Assembly: GCA_002316805.1 (NCBI GenBank)
Contig: DCEF01000006.1
Coordinates: forward strand, 1-52,939
Length of the DNA stretch: 52,939 bases
From: Ruminococcaceae bacterium UBA1036
Lineage (GTDB): Bacteria; Bacillota; Clostridia; Oscillospirales; Acutalibacteraceae
Direction: 5' to 3'
The number at the start of each line of letters is the position of its first letter. Within the stretch, counting starts at the first letter, position 1. Below are positions 1 through 8,694 of this stretch, piece after piece. Under the pieces are notes generated by a model that saw nothing but the letters and a program-made list of their open reading frames with translations, searched no databases and was not told the DNA's origin. The position numbers were made by a program, and so were the translations under genes.

Positions 1-29
1 TCATAATCTGATGCTTCTAAAATCTTCAT
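1..29 (-). CDS. Possible 5' end of a gene running off the left edge
   Basis: An ATG at position 29 on the minus strand opens MKILEASDY before the window ends. A GGAG lies about ten bases upstream. Nine residues cannot identify a family. The opening resembles that of glucosamine-6-phosphate deaminases (NagB), which would fit the sugar-PTS neighbourhood, but that is a guess. It would lie downstream of rpoN on the same strand. Confidence 0.25.
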
Positions 30-86
30 AGTATTGTAATCTCCATTCATATTTAGACTGACGTTTTAATTTGAAAATCAGTTGAT

Positions 87-1490
87 TTAAGCATAATAAC
101 TTTTCCGTTCAGAAGAAGATGGGATACTAAGTTCTTCGCGATATTTTGCTACGGTTCTACGGGATATTTTCATATTTGACTGGCGTAACAGTGAAACTAT
201 TTGTTCATCAGAAAATGGCTTTTCTTTTTTTTCTTTTTGAATGATCTCTTTAATCTTTTCCTTTATGGTAACAGAGGATATCTCGGTTGTGTTTGCCGAA
301 GCTGCGCTGCTGAAAAGTGATTTAAGGTTGACAAGGCCAAAAGGGCAAAGGATAAATTTGTCCTGGACAGCCCGGCTGACCGTAGATTCATTGAGCCCAA
401 CATCGGAAGCTATGGATTTCATAGACATAGGCCTTAAAAAGGCTTTCCCATTTTCAAAATATGGAAGCTGCCGCTTTAAAATTGATTCAACAATCCGCAC
501 AATGGTAGTTTTTCTGTTTGTAATTTCAAAAATCAGCGAAGAGGCGCGGTGAACCTTTTCGCGTAGGTAATTCCTTGTTTCGGCATCCTCTGTGGTTTTT
601 ACCAGACTCAAATAATAGGGATTAATATACAGTTTTTTTCTATTTGGCCGGAGGCTATTTACACAAAAAACGCCTTCCGCATTTTTACTTACCTGCACTT
701 CGGGAATAACGAATTTTTCTCGAGTACATGTGTCATATCCCCTTGATGGAATTGGATTAAGGCTTCGTATAATATCACAACATTCCTGGGCATCTGCTAC
801 AAGAATGCTGAGGCTTTGTGCTATTGTTTTAATTTTATTTTTTGCCAGCAAATTTAAATATTGCTTAGCAATAACGAATGTGGCCTTTGGAATCTTTTCC
901 TTGCGGTTAAGCTGGAGTATCAGGCATTCGCTCAAATTAGATGCCCCTATGCCTGCAGGCTCCATTTGTTGAATTATGTGTATTGCTTCGTAAGCAGTTT
1001 TGCAGCTCTGCAAGCCGAGGTCATTTGCAATTTCACCGGCACTGCATGTGAGGTACCCGCGTTCATCCAGACAATATATTACATAGCGGCAAATTTTTTC
1101 AAGGGATGGACTTATTGGTAATTCCCCAACCTGCCTTATCAGAAAGCTGCGGAAATCAGGCGCTTTCCAAGTCACATCAGACGGGTAGGCTATTTCCGAT
1201 AAGCTTGAAAAAGATGACGCATATGTTTGAGATTTTTCGCCCTCAGAAGCCAGCCTGATTGCAGCGAAATCTTTATCATCGGAATCATTTTGAATGTCGT
1301 CTGCTGGTGAATTAAAGCTTTCATCATATTCAAGCACTGGATTTTCAAGCACTTCATGCTCAATTTTCTGTTGAAGTTCCGGTAACGGCATTTGCAGAAT
1401 CTTGAGTGATTCCCTCATTTGTTTTGAAAGGATAAGCTTTTGCTTCTGACTTTGCGCTTGTATTTTCTGGTAAGAAAGTTCCATAGGCAC
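87..1490 (-). CDS. rpoN: RNA polymerase sigma-54 factor
   Basis: This alternative sigma factor directs RNA polymerase to -24/-12 promoters and needs an AAA+ activator to melt DNA. The 467-residue product has the usual length. The glutamine-rich N-terminal activator-interaction region is visible (QKQKLILSKQMRESLKILQM, about residues 15-34), followed by the core-binding middle. The RpoN box is near the C terminus (SRRTVAKYREEL, about residues 446-457). It stands about 60 bp downstream of ptsI on the same strand and close to a LevR-type activator and a perfect sigma-54 promoter (6459-6474). In low-GC Gram-positives sigma-54 often serves only a few PTS or amino-acid operons, and the layout suggests that this copy mainly serves the operon starting at 6558. 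Identity is certain; the narrow regulon is inference. Confidence 0.97.
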   Translation of the reverse strand: MPMELSYQKIQAQSQKQKLILSKQMRESLKILQMPLPELQQKIEHEVLENPVLEYDESFNSPADDIQNDSDDKDFAAIRLASEGEKSQTYASSFSSLSEIAYPSDVTWKAPDFRSFLIRQVGELPISPSLEKICRYVIYCLDERGYLTCSAGEIANDLGLQSCKTAYEAIHIIQQMEPAGIGASNLSECLILQLNRKEKIPKATFVIAKQYLNLLAKNKIKTIAQSLSILVADAQECCDIIRSLNPIPSRGYDTCTREKFVIPEVQVSKNAEGVFCVNSLRPNRKKLYINPYYLSLVKTTEDAETRNYLREKVHRASSLIFEITNRKTTIVRIVESILKRQLPYFENGKAFLRPMSMKSIASDVGLNESTVSRAVQDKFILCPFGLVNLKSLFSSAASANTTEISSVTIKEKIKEIIQKEKKEKPFSDEQIVSLLRQSNMKISRRTVAKYREELSIPSSSERKSYYA

Positions 1491-1512
1491 CTCTCACAGA
1501 ACGTCTGGACAT

Positions 1513-1540
1513 TTATATATATAGGCTTATATATATAGGC
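1513..1540. repeat. Perfect 14-bp tandem duplication between ptsI and rpoN
   Basis: Two adjacent identical copies of TTATATATATAGGC (1513-1526 and 1527-1540) fill half of the 61-bp gap between ptsI and rpoN. Each copy is nearly self-complementary at its ends (GC...GC around an alternating TA tract). It could be a replication-slippage product or a protein-binding site upstream of rpoN. No function can be read from the sequence. Confidence 0.8.
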
Positions 1541-1551
1541 TTTTACAAGCT

Positions 1552-3195
1552 TTAGACTTTAATGCTTTTCAGCAAACTGTCTTTAACTTCTGCCTGCATT
1601 CCGGGGCTCACGGAAAACTCATCAAGGCCATACTTCAGTAGAGTGGGTATGGCTTTTTCATCTGAAGCCAGTTCACCACACATACAGCATGGTATAGATG
1701 CTCGATGTGCTGCATCAATCGTAATTTTTATCAGCTGTAGCACCGCAGGGTTCATGGGATCATAAAGACTTGAAATTGTTTCGTTCATGCGGTCAACTGC
1801 GAGCGTATACTGTGTAAGGTCATTTGTCCCAATACTGAAGAAATCCACTTTTTCGGCGAATTTATCTGCAAGTATTGCCGCGCTGGGGATCTCTACCATA
1901 ATGCCTACATTTATAGATTCGTCATAGCTTATTCCATTTTGTTTCAATTCCTGTTTGCATTCACAAAGGACTTCCACAGCTTTGTCTAATTCATTTGTAT
2001 TGCTTATCATTGGAAACATGATCCTTATGTTTCCAAAAGATGAAGCGCGCAAAATTGCGCGTAACTGGGTTTTGAAAACTTCCGGATTGCGCAGGCATAA
2101 CCTGATAGCCCTAAGGCCAAGGAAAGGGTTCGCTTCATTGGGCTGTTTAAGGTATGGCAGCTTTTTATCACCGCCTATGTCAAGCGTGCGGATAGTCAAC
2201 GGCTTTTTGCCGAGCATTTCTGCAGCTTTGCGGTAAACAGCATATTGCTCATCCTCAGTTGGCATTTTATCTTTACCCATAAACAGAAATTCAGTGCGGA
2301 AAAGCCCAACACCTTCTGCGCCACTTTTTAATGCCCTTTCGAGATCATTAAGATTACCTATATTTGCCTCAACAAGAATACGTTTTCCGCTGGTTGTATG
2401 TATCTCCTGATTAGCCAACAAAGCAAGATGCTGCTTGCGATCTTCATATTCTTTCTGTAAATTTTTATATTTGTTTAGAGTTACTTCATCTGGAGACAAG
2501 ATAACATTGCCTGTTGTACCGTCTACAATTACGGCCATTCCATTTTTAACTTTGCCGAGAATTCCATTGCAGCCAACTACAGCTGCAATTCCCAAAGCAT
2601 TTGCAAGGATTGCCGTATGAGATGTTTTGCCACCTTTTTCGGTTACAAAAGCTTTCACCTTATTTTTGTCAATCCGTGCCGTGTCAGATGGTTTTAGTTC
2701 CTGAGTAAACAGGACAGTATTTTCAGGAAGGTCACTAAAATCTGTAGTTTCCAGAGTGCCCTGAAGGTTGTCAAGTATTCTGCTCCCTACATCCTTAATA
2801 TCTGCTGCGCGTTCCCTCGTGTATGCATCTTCAAATTGTGAGAACATGTTGTAAAGGTCTTTTGTCACGCATGATATAGCTTTTTCAGCTGTCAGTGATT
2901 TTCCTCTAATAGCTTTGGCCGCTTCTCCTGTAAAAGCAGGATCATCGAGAAAATTGATATGGCTTTCAAGAATTTCTGCAGTCTTTTTATCGAGATTTTT
3001 TTGAGCTTCAGCTGAAATTTGCTGCATCTGTTTTCTGGAGGCCTCTATAGCTTTTGTTAAGCGTTTGATTTCACCTTCAGGATTATCGGAAACAGACTGG
3101 AAGTTAAAGTTCTTTTCTTGTTTCATGCAGTATGCTGTTCCAATTGCATAGCCTTTTGAAACGCCAATACCCTGTTCCATCTTTTTCACTTCCAT
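1552..3195 (-). CDS. ptsI: PTS enzyme I (phosphoenolpyruvate-protein phosphotransferase)
   Basis: Cytoplasmic enzyme that takes phosphate from phosphoenolpyruvate and passes it to HPr, the first step for every PTS sugar. The phosphorylated histidine sits in GGKTSHTAILAN (His193 counted from the first ATG). The C-terminal PEP-binding barrel is recognisable by LFRTEFLFMG, GIMVEIPSA, FFSIGTNDL and the catalytic-cysteine segment PCCMCGELASD. At 547 residues it is slightly short but complete. ATG 3195 follows the ptsH stop by five bases; a second ATG at 3180, preceded by GGAAGTG, would give the more usual N terminus MEQGIGVSKG. It is cotranscribed with ptsH and probably rpoN, so the general PTS is linked here to sigma-54. 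Confidence 0.97.
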   Translation of the reverse strand: MEVKKMEQGIGVSKGYAIGTAYCMKQEKNFNFQSVSDNPEGEIKRLTKAIEASRKQMQQISAEAQKNLDKKTAEILESHINFLDDPAFTGEAAKAIRGKSLTAEKAISCVTKDLYNMFSQFEDAYTRERAADIKDVGSRILDNLQGTLETTDFSDLPENTVLFTQELKPSDTARIDKNKVKAFVTEKGGKTSHTAILANALGIAAVVGCNGILGKVKNGMAVIVDGTTGNVILSPDEVTLNKYKNLQKEYEDRKQHLALLANQEIHTTSGKRILVEANIGNLNDLERALKSGAEGVGLFRTEFLFMGKDKMPTEDEQYAVYRKAAEMLGKKPLTIRTLDIGGDKKLPYLKQPNEANPFLGLRAIRLCLRNPEVFKTQLRAILRASSFGNIRIMFPMISNTNELDKAVEVLCECKQELKQNGISYDESINVGIMVEIPSAAILADKFAEKVDFFSIGTNDLTQYTLAVDRMNETISSLYDPMNPAVLQLIKITIDAAHRASIPCCMCGELASDEKAIPTLLKYGLDEFSVSPGMQAEVKDSLLKSIKV

Positions 3196-3200
3196 AATTT

Positions 3201-3467
3201 TTACTCTTCACCGAATTTTGAGTTAAACAGGCCGGCAAGCACGTTTACAGCATCCTTTTCATCTGAGCCGTTCGCTTCTATTGTGATTTTATCATTCATT
3301 TTGGCCTGCAGTGCCAAAAGGCTTATGATAGATTTTGCGACGGCGGTACGGTCACCATTTTTAAAAGTGATATCGGATTTAAATTTGCTTGCAGCATTGA
3401 CAAGCAAAGAAGCCGGGCGGGCATGAATCCCAATTTTATTAGAAACTGTTACTGTTTGCGATGTCAT
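3201..3467 (-). CDS. ptsH: PTS phosphocarrier protein HPr
   Basis: Small phosphocarrier of 88 residues that moves phosphate from enzyme I to the sugar-specific IIA proteins. His15 lies in the signature GIHARPASLL. Ser46 is kept in AKSIISLLAL, the site phosphorylated by HPr kinase in Firmicutes, so the protein can probably also act in catabolite repression. It lies five bases upstream of ptsI on the same strand and downstream of the LevR-type activator. The HPr-phosphorylation-dependent PRD domains of that activator make this protein both its energy-status sensor and its neighbour. Confidence 0.97.
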   Translation of the reverse strand: MTSQTVTVSNKIGIHARPASLLVNAASKFKSDITFKNGDRTAVAKSIISLLALQAKMNDKITIEANGSDEKDAVNVLAGLFNSKFGEE

Positions 3468-3537
3468 ATTGATATTTCCTGCCTTTCCAAATGTGTAATG
3501 TGTTTCATACTAAAAAACAAGCAATTTTCATGCCAGC

Positions 3538-6225
3538 TTATTGCTGCGCATTACAATTTTTTATTTTATTACAGTTTTCAAGTGAGAAAAATGTCATGAT
3601 ATGGCACATTTCATCCTCAGGGACTTTAACCGAAAACTCTTTTTGGAATATTGAGCACGAGCCCTTTATAATTTCAAAAAGTGGGCGGTTTTCAGCAATA
3701 TAAGAGCTTTTATCAGGAAAATTCACTGATGTTTGCCCCTGCAAAAGCCGGTCGACCATGCAGCCTAAGTGGCAGAGCACCCCTACAGCTACATCTGGCT
3801 TTAAAATGTGGCCGGATTTTTTCTCTATCTCTTCGACAAATAAACGTGTTTTCATAAAAATATTAGAGCTGTCCCTGCTTTTCAGCATTGTTGAGAATGT
3901 TTCGTATATTTTTCCAAAAACAGCTTCACGGTCAATCAAGTTTTGTATGGAGGCAATGGCATTTCCACTAAGGACATTATTCAAATTAAAATGAGGAACG
4001 GGAAAATCTATTCGAAATGTGCTTACAGTGCATATTATTTTGCCAATATTTTGAATAGATTGCAATCTTGCAATAATATTTTGCCTGTCGGTCAATTTCA
4101 ACGCAACCGTTTCACAAAAATCGTTATGGTAGTTCAACTGGCTGTCGAAAATGCTTTTTATCAATGCGGCGCTTCCTTCACCAGTAGAGCAGATGGTTAT
4201 AATGAATGTTTTTGCCATTCTGTTCCTGGCTGGAGCCGAAGGCGTAAGGTTGTAAAGCTGCTCATCAACACGCTTTGTCTCATTATAAATGTAATCGAGA
4301 GGATAGCCGAGAGATGCTTTTCTGGCGGCTTCAATTGCGTGCAGTGTGCTCACAAGAGGAATCACCCGTGTCGGTGTGCCGGTTTCTTTTTGCAGGTCGG
4401 CGGCAAAATTAGTTAAAGACCCCATGTCGACAAGTAGAAGGACGCCGGCGTTGGGAGAATGCTCTTTCACGAGACTTTTTAAACGCTTATAAACATCCTG
4501 AGGCTTTTCGTCAAGAGAAGCATCTATTCCCCAGATAAATTTGATGCCGAGAAGCCGATTGACCGTTTCTGCCATGGAAGTTGCTGTGGAATTTCCATGC
4601 GCAATAATAACAACAAGCACTTTCTCACTTTTTTTGTAATGGTTTAAATCAAAAAAAACTGCAAGAAAGCCGGCTTCATCTATTGGCATGTCTATATGGA
4701 ATGTATTATTGATTATTTCAAGCCCATAGAGGGCAACGGAAAATTCGTCTGGAAGCGATTTCCGTATATGGTTTAGCTGTGGGTTCACAATCCTGCGGCC
4801 GTTTTTGACACGGCTGATTGCGCTGTATATGTGCACTGCAAGCCCATAGCGTACGTTGTTGCCAAAGCTGCGTATAAGATGCTCTTCAGCATAAGAAAGC
4901 AGATTGTCAGTGACAGCAATTACGTCCATGCCAACAAGGCTGCGCAGAGTGCTAAAGTTTGAAAAATGCTCTGGCATGTGGGTGTATTTGTCAAAGTAAG
5001 CGTGGATATCGCTATCTATTTCTTTTTCAATAACTGCACTGTCAGCCCCTTCGCGTTTCAATTCCTGCATGCGTAAATCAATGCGGTCGTAAATACTTCC
5101 GCCTGTATCCTGTGATGGTTTTTTTTCTGCGCTGCTGTCAAAAACACAAAACCTTTGGTTTACACCAAGATACCGTTTCCAGATTTCACGGTGCGAAGTT
5201 TCTTGATAAAGACCTTCCTGAATATATTCAGGAAGATCATGGCTGACAATTACGATCTCATTTTTTTTACCGGAAATATAATTGGAATATGCCTCAGCGC
5301 AAATTATGCGTATATCGTTTTTAAGTTGGCCTATATTATTTGGGCAGTGATACCCAAGCAGTGAACGAACAGAATTTACAGATACATAGATTGGCTTTTC
5401 TAAACGTGCCGACTCATCTACAAAAAATGTATTTATGAAATTCAGCCTTTCGTCCATGCTGCGCCCATCGAGGTTTGGTATTTGAATTAGCATTGGGATT
5501 CTTCTGACAAATGTGCGCAAAAGTGTTGACTTTGGATTTTCTGTGGTTGCGCATAAAAGAAGGACGGTAGCTTTCCGTTCAGTAGTTTCTCCAAGCCGCC
5601 GGTAAACGCCTTTATCTATAAATGTAAAAAGCATCTCCTGCCCCTGTGGAGGGAGCCTATGGACTTCATCGAGGAAAAGCACACCGCCGTCTGCTTTTTC
5701 CAGCAAGCCGGGCCTGTCCGCATCTGCGCCAGTGTAGGCGCCTTTTTTTGTGCCCATAAGTTGGCTTACGAGGAGCTGGGGATTATCGGAGTAGTCAGCA
5801 CAGTTAAAAACCACAAAAGGTGCATTGTCAACAAGGTGCCCACTTTCACAAGCATAATGGTAAATCATTTCTGCAAACATTGATTTGCCTACGCCGGTTT
5901 CACCAAAAAGCATCATGTGCATGCCGTGGGGAGGGTACAATACAGCAGCTTTTGCCTGCTCAACACAGTGGAACAAACTCGGGTTACTTTTAGCAAACAT
6001 ATCCAGAATATTATCAGAATTTTGTCTTTTAGCGGACTGAGAAGGCCTGTAATACACAGGCTTTGTGCCGGATTTGCAGACCTTGCCTTCTTTGCACAGG
6101 CAATTAAGGTCATTACTGACGTTTGCACGAGACAGCCCAAGTTTTTCAGCGAGCTCGCCAGCAGTGGCTCCTCTTTCTGAGGGGCAGTGGTTCAGCTCAA
6201 AAAATATTTTCTCAATCCGTTTCAT
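3538..6225 (-). CDS. LevR-type sigma-54-dependent PTS activator (AAA+, PRD, EIIA, EIIB, PRD)
   Basis: Transcriptional activator of 895 residues. Order of domains: N-terminal winged HTH (about 1-60, AEKLGLSRANVSND); AAA+ ATPase with Walker A GETGVGKS (108-115), the sigma-54 contact loop GAYTGA (162-167) in place of GAFTGA, and Walker B FLDE (184-187); PRD1 with His465 in GLAVHIY; EIIA-mannose-like domain with His543 in IIAHGNSTATS; EIIB-gat-like segment with Cys679 in TICSTGEG; PRD2 with His819. This is the architecture of Bacillus subtilis LevR. In that family HPr~P at PRD1 activates and phosphorylation through the cognate EIIB at PRD2 inhibits when sugar is absent. It is divergent from the PTS operon at 6558, its obvious target. 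Function by family is secure; the inducer is unknown. Confidence 0.93.
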   Translation of the reverse strand: MKRIEKIFFELNHCPSERGATAGELAEKLGLSRANVSNDLNCLCKEGKVCKSGTKPVYYRPSQSAKRQNSDNILDMFAKSNPSLFHCVEQAKAAVLYPPHGMHMMLFGETGVGKSMFAEMIYHYACESGHLVDNAPFVVFNCADYSDNPQLLVSQLMGTKKGAYTGADADRPGLLEKADGGVLFLDEVHRLPPQGQEMLFTFIDKGVYRRLGETTERKATVLLLCATTENPKSTLLRTFVRRIPMLIQIPNLDGRSMDERLNFINTFFVDESARLEKPIYVSVNSVRSLLGYHCPNNIGQLKNDIRIICAEAYSNYISGKKNEIVIVSHDLPEYIQEGLYQETSHREIWKRYLGVNQRFCVFDSSAEKKPSQDTGGSIYDRIDLRMQELKREGADSAVIEKEIDSDIHAYFDKYTHMPEHFSNFSTLRSLVGMDVIAVTDNLLSYAEEHLIRSFGNNVRYGLAVHIYSAISRVKNGRRIVNPQLNHIRKSLPDEFSVALYGLEIINNTFHIDMPIDEAGFLAVFFDLNHYKKSEKVLVVIIAHGNSTATSMAETVNRLLGIKFIWGIDASLDEKPQDVYKRLKSLVKEHSPNAGVLLLVDMGSLTNFAADLQKETGTPTRVIPLVSTLHAIEAARKASLGYPLDYIYNETKRVDEQLYNLTPSAPARNRMAKTFIITICSTGEGSAALIKSIFDSQLNYHNDFCETVALKLTDRQNIIARLQSIQNIGKIICTVSTFRIDFPVPHFNLNNVLSGNAIASIQNLIDREAVFGKIYETFSTMLKSRDSSNIFMKTRLFVEEIEKKSGHILKPDVAVGVLCHLGCMVDRLLQGQTSVNFPDKSSYIAENRPLFEIIKGSCSIFQKEFSVKVPEDEMCHIMTFFSLENCNKIKNCNAQQ

Positions 6226-6308
6226 AATTTTCTCCCTTTTCAGTTACATAAATAAGTATAGCTAAATTGCTAAAAAAGTCAAATACAGTACGCAATTATT
6301 ATACTGTG

Positions 6309-6357
6309 TGTTTCAATGACGACAAAAAAGTGTTTCAAAAATCATAAAAAACGAAAC
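6309..6357. promoter_or_regulatory. Candidate upstream activating sequence for the LevR-type activator
   Basis: The motif TGTTTCA occurs at 6309-6315 and again at 6331-6337, exactly 22 bp apart (about two helical turns). An inverted GAAAC follows at 6353-6357. The group lies about 100-150 bp upstream of the -24/-12 promoter, where sigma-54 activators bind. The assignment to the activator encoded at 3538-6225 is inferred from position and symmetry. Confidence 0.5.
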
Positions 6358-6458
6358 GCATTTCCACAAATTTTGCAAAACATAGAAAAAACGTAACATT
6401 ATCAATATTATTTAAAAATTTAGGGCATTAAACTATCTTTTTTTAAAAATTTGTGTTT

Positions 6459-6474
6459 TGGCACAGATTTTGCT
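6459..6474 (+). promoter_or_regulatory. Sigma-54 (-24/-12) promoter of the PTS operon
   Basis: TGGCAC (6459-6464), five bases, then TTGCT (6470-6474). The GG and GC doublets are exactly 12 bp apart, matching the sigma-54 consensus TGGCAC-N5-TTGCW without a mismatch. Transcription would begin near 6484, about 75 bases before the IIA gene. The rest of the 332-bp intergenic region is very AT-rich and holds no gene. Confidence 0.93.
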
Positions 6475-6557
6475 TCATAGTTGACAAGGAAAGTAAAATT
6501 AAAAATACTTTAAACAGTTTTGATTGTCTGATTGAATAAGAAAGGTGACTGTAAAAA

Positions 6558-6905
6558 ATGGATATGGAAAAAGCAACAATGCAACTTATCGTGAATAGCG
6601 GTGATGCCAGAAGCAAGGCAATGGAAGCAATCGAAAGTGCAAAAGCCGGCAATTTCGACGATGCTGACCAAAAGATACAAAGTGCTGACGAAGCTTTGTC
6701 AAATGCGCACGAATCCCAAGCCAGCATTATTCAAGCAGAAGCAGCAGGAGAAATCAAAAGGATGACGCTGTTAATGGCACATGCGCAGGATCATCTGATG
6801 TGCGCGATTGCCATACTTGATGTAGCGAAGGAATTCATTGCTTTGTATCGCAAAATTCAGCCGTCTGGCTCAGAGAAGACAGGAGGCAACAACAGCAATG
6901 ATTAG
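6558..6905 (+). CDS. PTS lactose/cellobiose-family IIA component
   Basis: All-alpha IIA protein of 115 residues that receives phosphate from HPr and passes it to IIB. The active-site motif HAQDHLM holds the phosphorylated His75 and the second His79, as in LacF/CelC proteins. It is the first gene of the sigma-54 operon, preceded by AAAGGTGA. Its last eight bases overlap the start of the IIB gene, indicating coupled translation. The last ten or so residues are a low-complexity tail. The sugar cannot be inferred from IIA. Confidence 0.95.
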   Translation: MDMEKATMQLIVNSGDARSKAMEAIESAKAGNFDDADQKIQSADEALSNAHESQASIIQAEAAGEIKRMTLLMAHAQDHLMCAIAILDVAKEFIALYRKIQPSGSEKTGGNNSND

Positions 6906-7203
6906 AATCACGCTTGTATGTGCTGCAGGGGTTTCCACCAGCCTTTTGGTAAGCAAAATGAACATTGCGGCAAGCCAAATGAACATAGACGCAATTATAA
7001 AAGCTACTGCTGAAAGTAATTTTGATAAATATGCTGACCATACAGATGTCCTGATGCTCGGCCCGCAGGTAAGCTATTTACTTGCTGATGCAAAAAGCCG
7101 TTATGAGTCTTTGGGAATTCATGTAACGGCCATCAGCAAGGAAGACTATACTTCATTAAATGGTGAAAAAGTTTTAAAAGATGCCTTAGCATTAGCAAAA
7201 TAA
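6898..7203 (+). CDS. PTS cellobiose-family IIB component (first copy)
   Basis: IIB protein of 101 residues with the phosphocysteine loop at its N terminus (CAAGVSTSLLVSKM, Cys8). The later GPQVSYLL segment is typical of cellobiose/chitobiose IIB. The start is set at ATG 6898 because it places the beta-strand MIRITLVC at the N terminus and follows AGACAGGAGG; an upstream in-frame ATG would prepend 20 unrelated residues. It overlaps the IIA gene by eight bases. A second IIB gene lies at 9279 in the same operon. Confidence 0.94.
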   Translation: MIRITLVCAAGVSTSLLVSKMNIAASQMNIDAIIKATAESNFDKYADHTDVLMLGPQVSYLLADAKSRYESLGIHVTAISKEDYTSLNGEKVLKDALALAK

Positions 7204-7270
7204 TTAAATACATAAGTGCAGATACTTCTAAATATGGAAGCAAGGCAAATTGAAGTAAGGAGATAGTTCG

Positions 7271-8692
7271 GTGGAAAAGAAGATAACAAATGGTGCCTTC
7301 CCCGAAAACTTTTTTTGGGGTGGTGCATTAGCTGCCAACCAGATTGAAGGCGCTTACCTCGAAGGTGGCAAAGGGCTATCAATAATCGATGTTCTGCCGC
7401 ATGGAGCTGACGGCCCGGTTGCAGAGTCTGATGATGGTAATTACCCTTCCCATGAAGCAATCGATTTTTACCATAGGTATAAAGAAGATATATCTTTATT
7501 TTCAGAGATGGGCTTTAACTGCCTCCGCGTTTCAATTGCATGGTCAAGAATTTTTCCAAACGGCGATGAAGAATCTCCAAATGAACAGGGGCTGCAATTC
7601 TATGATAATCTGTTTGACGAACTTTTAAAAAATGGAATCCAGCCTGTTGCTACCCTTTCACACTATGAAATGCCGTTGAACCTTGCAAAAAAATATGGTG
7701 GATGGAGTAACCGAGCTTTAATTGCGTTTTTTGACCGGTATGTTAAGACTGTGTTTCAAAGATATAAAAGTAAAGTAAAATACTGGCTCACATTTAATGA
7801 GATTAATCTGCTTTTCTACACACCATTTATAAATGCGGGAATTTTACCCAAAAAAGATGCAAATCAACTTCCTGAACTTTTTAGAGCAATGCACAACCAA
7901 TTTGTTGCAAGTGCACTTGCTGTTAAGGAATGCCATGAAATTATTTCTGACGCTAAAATCGGATGCATGGTCAATACTGCACCGGTGTATCCAAAAACAT
8001 GCAAGCCGGAAGACGTTATTGCAGCAATGCAGGCAAACAGGCTGACGCTCCTTTTCACCGATGTACAGGTAAGAGGATATTATCCATCATACTTTAAATC
8101 ATTCATAAAAAATAGTAGCATCCCATTCGAAGTTGATAAAGATGATGAGAGAATACTCAGAGACAACTTGGTGGATTATATATCACTGAGCTATTACAAG
8201 AGCAAAGTAGCAAAAGCAGGTTCACCATTAGACCCGAGAATTATTGGAAATAAAAGCCCAGAAGATAACCCATACCTTAAAACTTCTGAGTGGGGGTGGC
8301 AAATTGACCCGCTGGGGTTGCGCTACTCTTTGGAAGAGCTATATGACCGATACCAAAAACCTATTTTTATTGTTGAAAATGGACTGGGCGCTAAGGATAC
8401 AGTAAATCCAGATGGCTCTATTGATGACGATTACCGGATTGAGTATCTGAGAGCCCATTTGGAGCAGGTAAAAAAGGCAATTGACGATGGCGTTGAGTTG
8501 ATGGGATATTTAACATGGGGACCGATTGATATTGTAAGCAACTCAACAGGCCAGATGAGCAAGCGTTACGGCTTTATTTATGTTGATAAAGATGATAACG
8601 GGCATGGCACTTTAAAGCGCTCGAGAAAAAAGAGCTTTTATTGGTTTAAAAATGTTATTGCAAATCATGGCGAAAATTTAGAGAGGATGTAA
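7271..8692 (+). CDS. 6-phospho-beta-glucosidase, glycoside hydrolase family 1
   Basis: Cytoplasmic hydrolase of 473 residues that splits 6-phosphorylated beta-glucosides delivered by the PTS. The acid/base glutamate is in TFNEINLL and the nucleophile in IVENGLGA, both GH1 signatures. The segment TGQMSKRYGFIYVD matches the C-terminal S-x-K-x-Y phosphate-binding motif that separates 6-phospho- from unphosphorylated-glycoside enzymes. The start is GTG 7271 behind AAGGAGATAG. It lies in the operon between the first IIB and the GrdB-like gene. Whether the aglycone is a sugar or something else is unknown. Confidence 0.94.
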   Translation: MEKKITNGAFPENFFWGGALAANQIEGAYLEGGKGLSIIDVLPHGADGPVAESDDGNYPSHEAIDFYHRYKEDISLFSEMGFNCLRVSIAWSRIFPNGDEESPNEQGLQFYDNLFDELLKNGIQPVATLSHYEMPLNLAKKYGGWSNRALIAFFDRYVKTVFQRYKSKVKYWLTFNEINLLFYTPFINAGILPKKDANQLPELFRAMHNQFVASALAVKECHEIISDAKIGCMVNTAPVYPKTCKPEDVIAAMQANRLTLLFTDVQVRGYYPSYFKSFIKNSSIPFEVDKDDERILRDNLVDYISLSYYKSKVAKAGSPLDPRIIGNKSPEDNPYLKTSEWGWQIDPLGLRYSLEELYDRYQKPIFIVENGLGAKDTVNPDGSIDDDYRIEYLRAHLEQVKKAIDDGVELMGYLTWGPIDIVSNSTGQMSKRYGFIYVDKDDNGHGTLKRSRKKSFYWFKNVIANHGENLERM

Positions 8693-8694
8693 AA

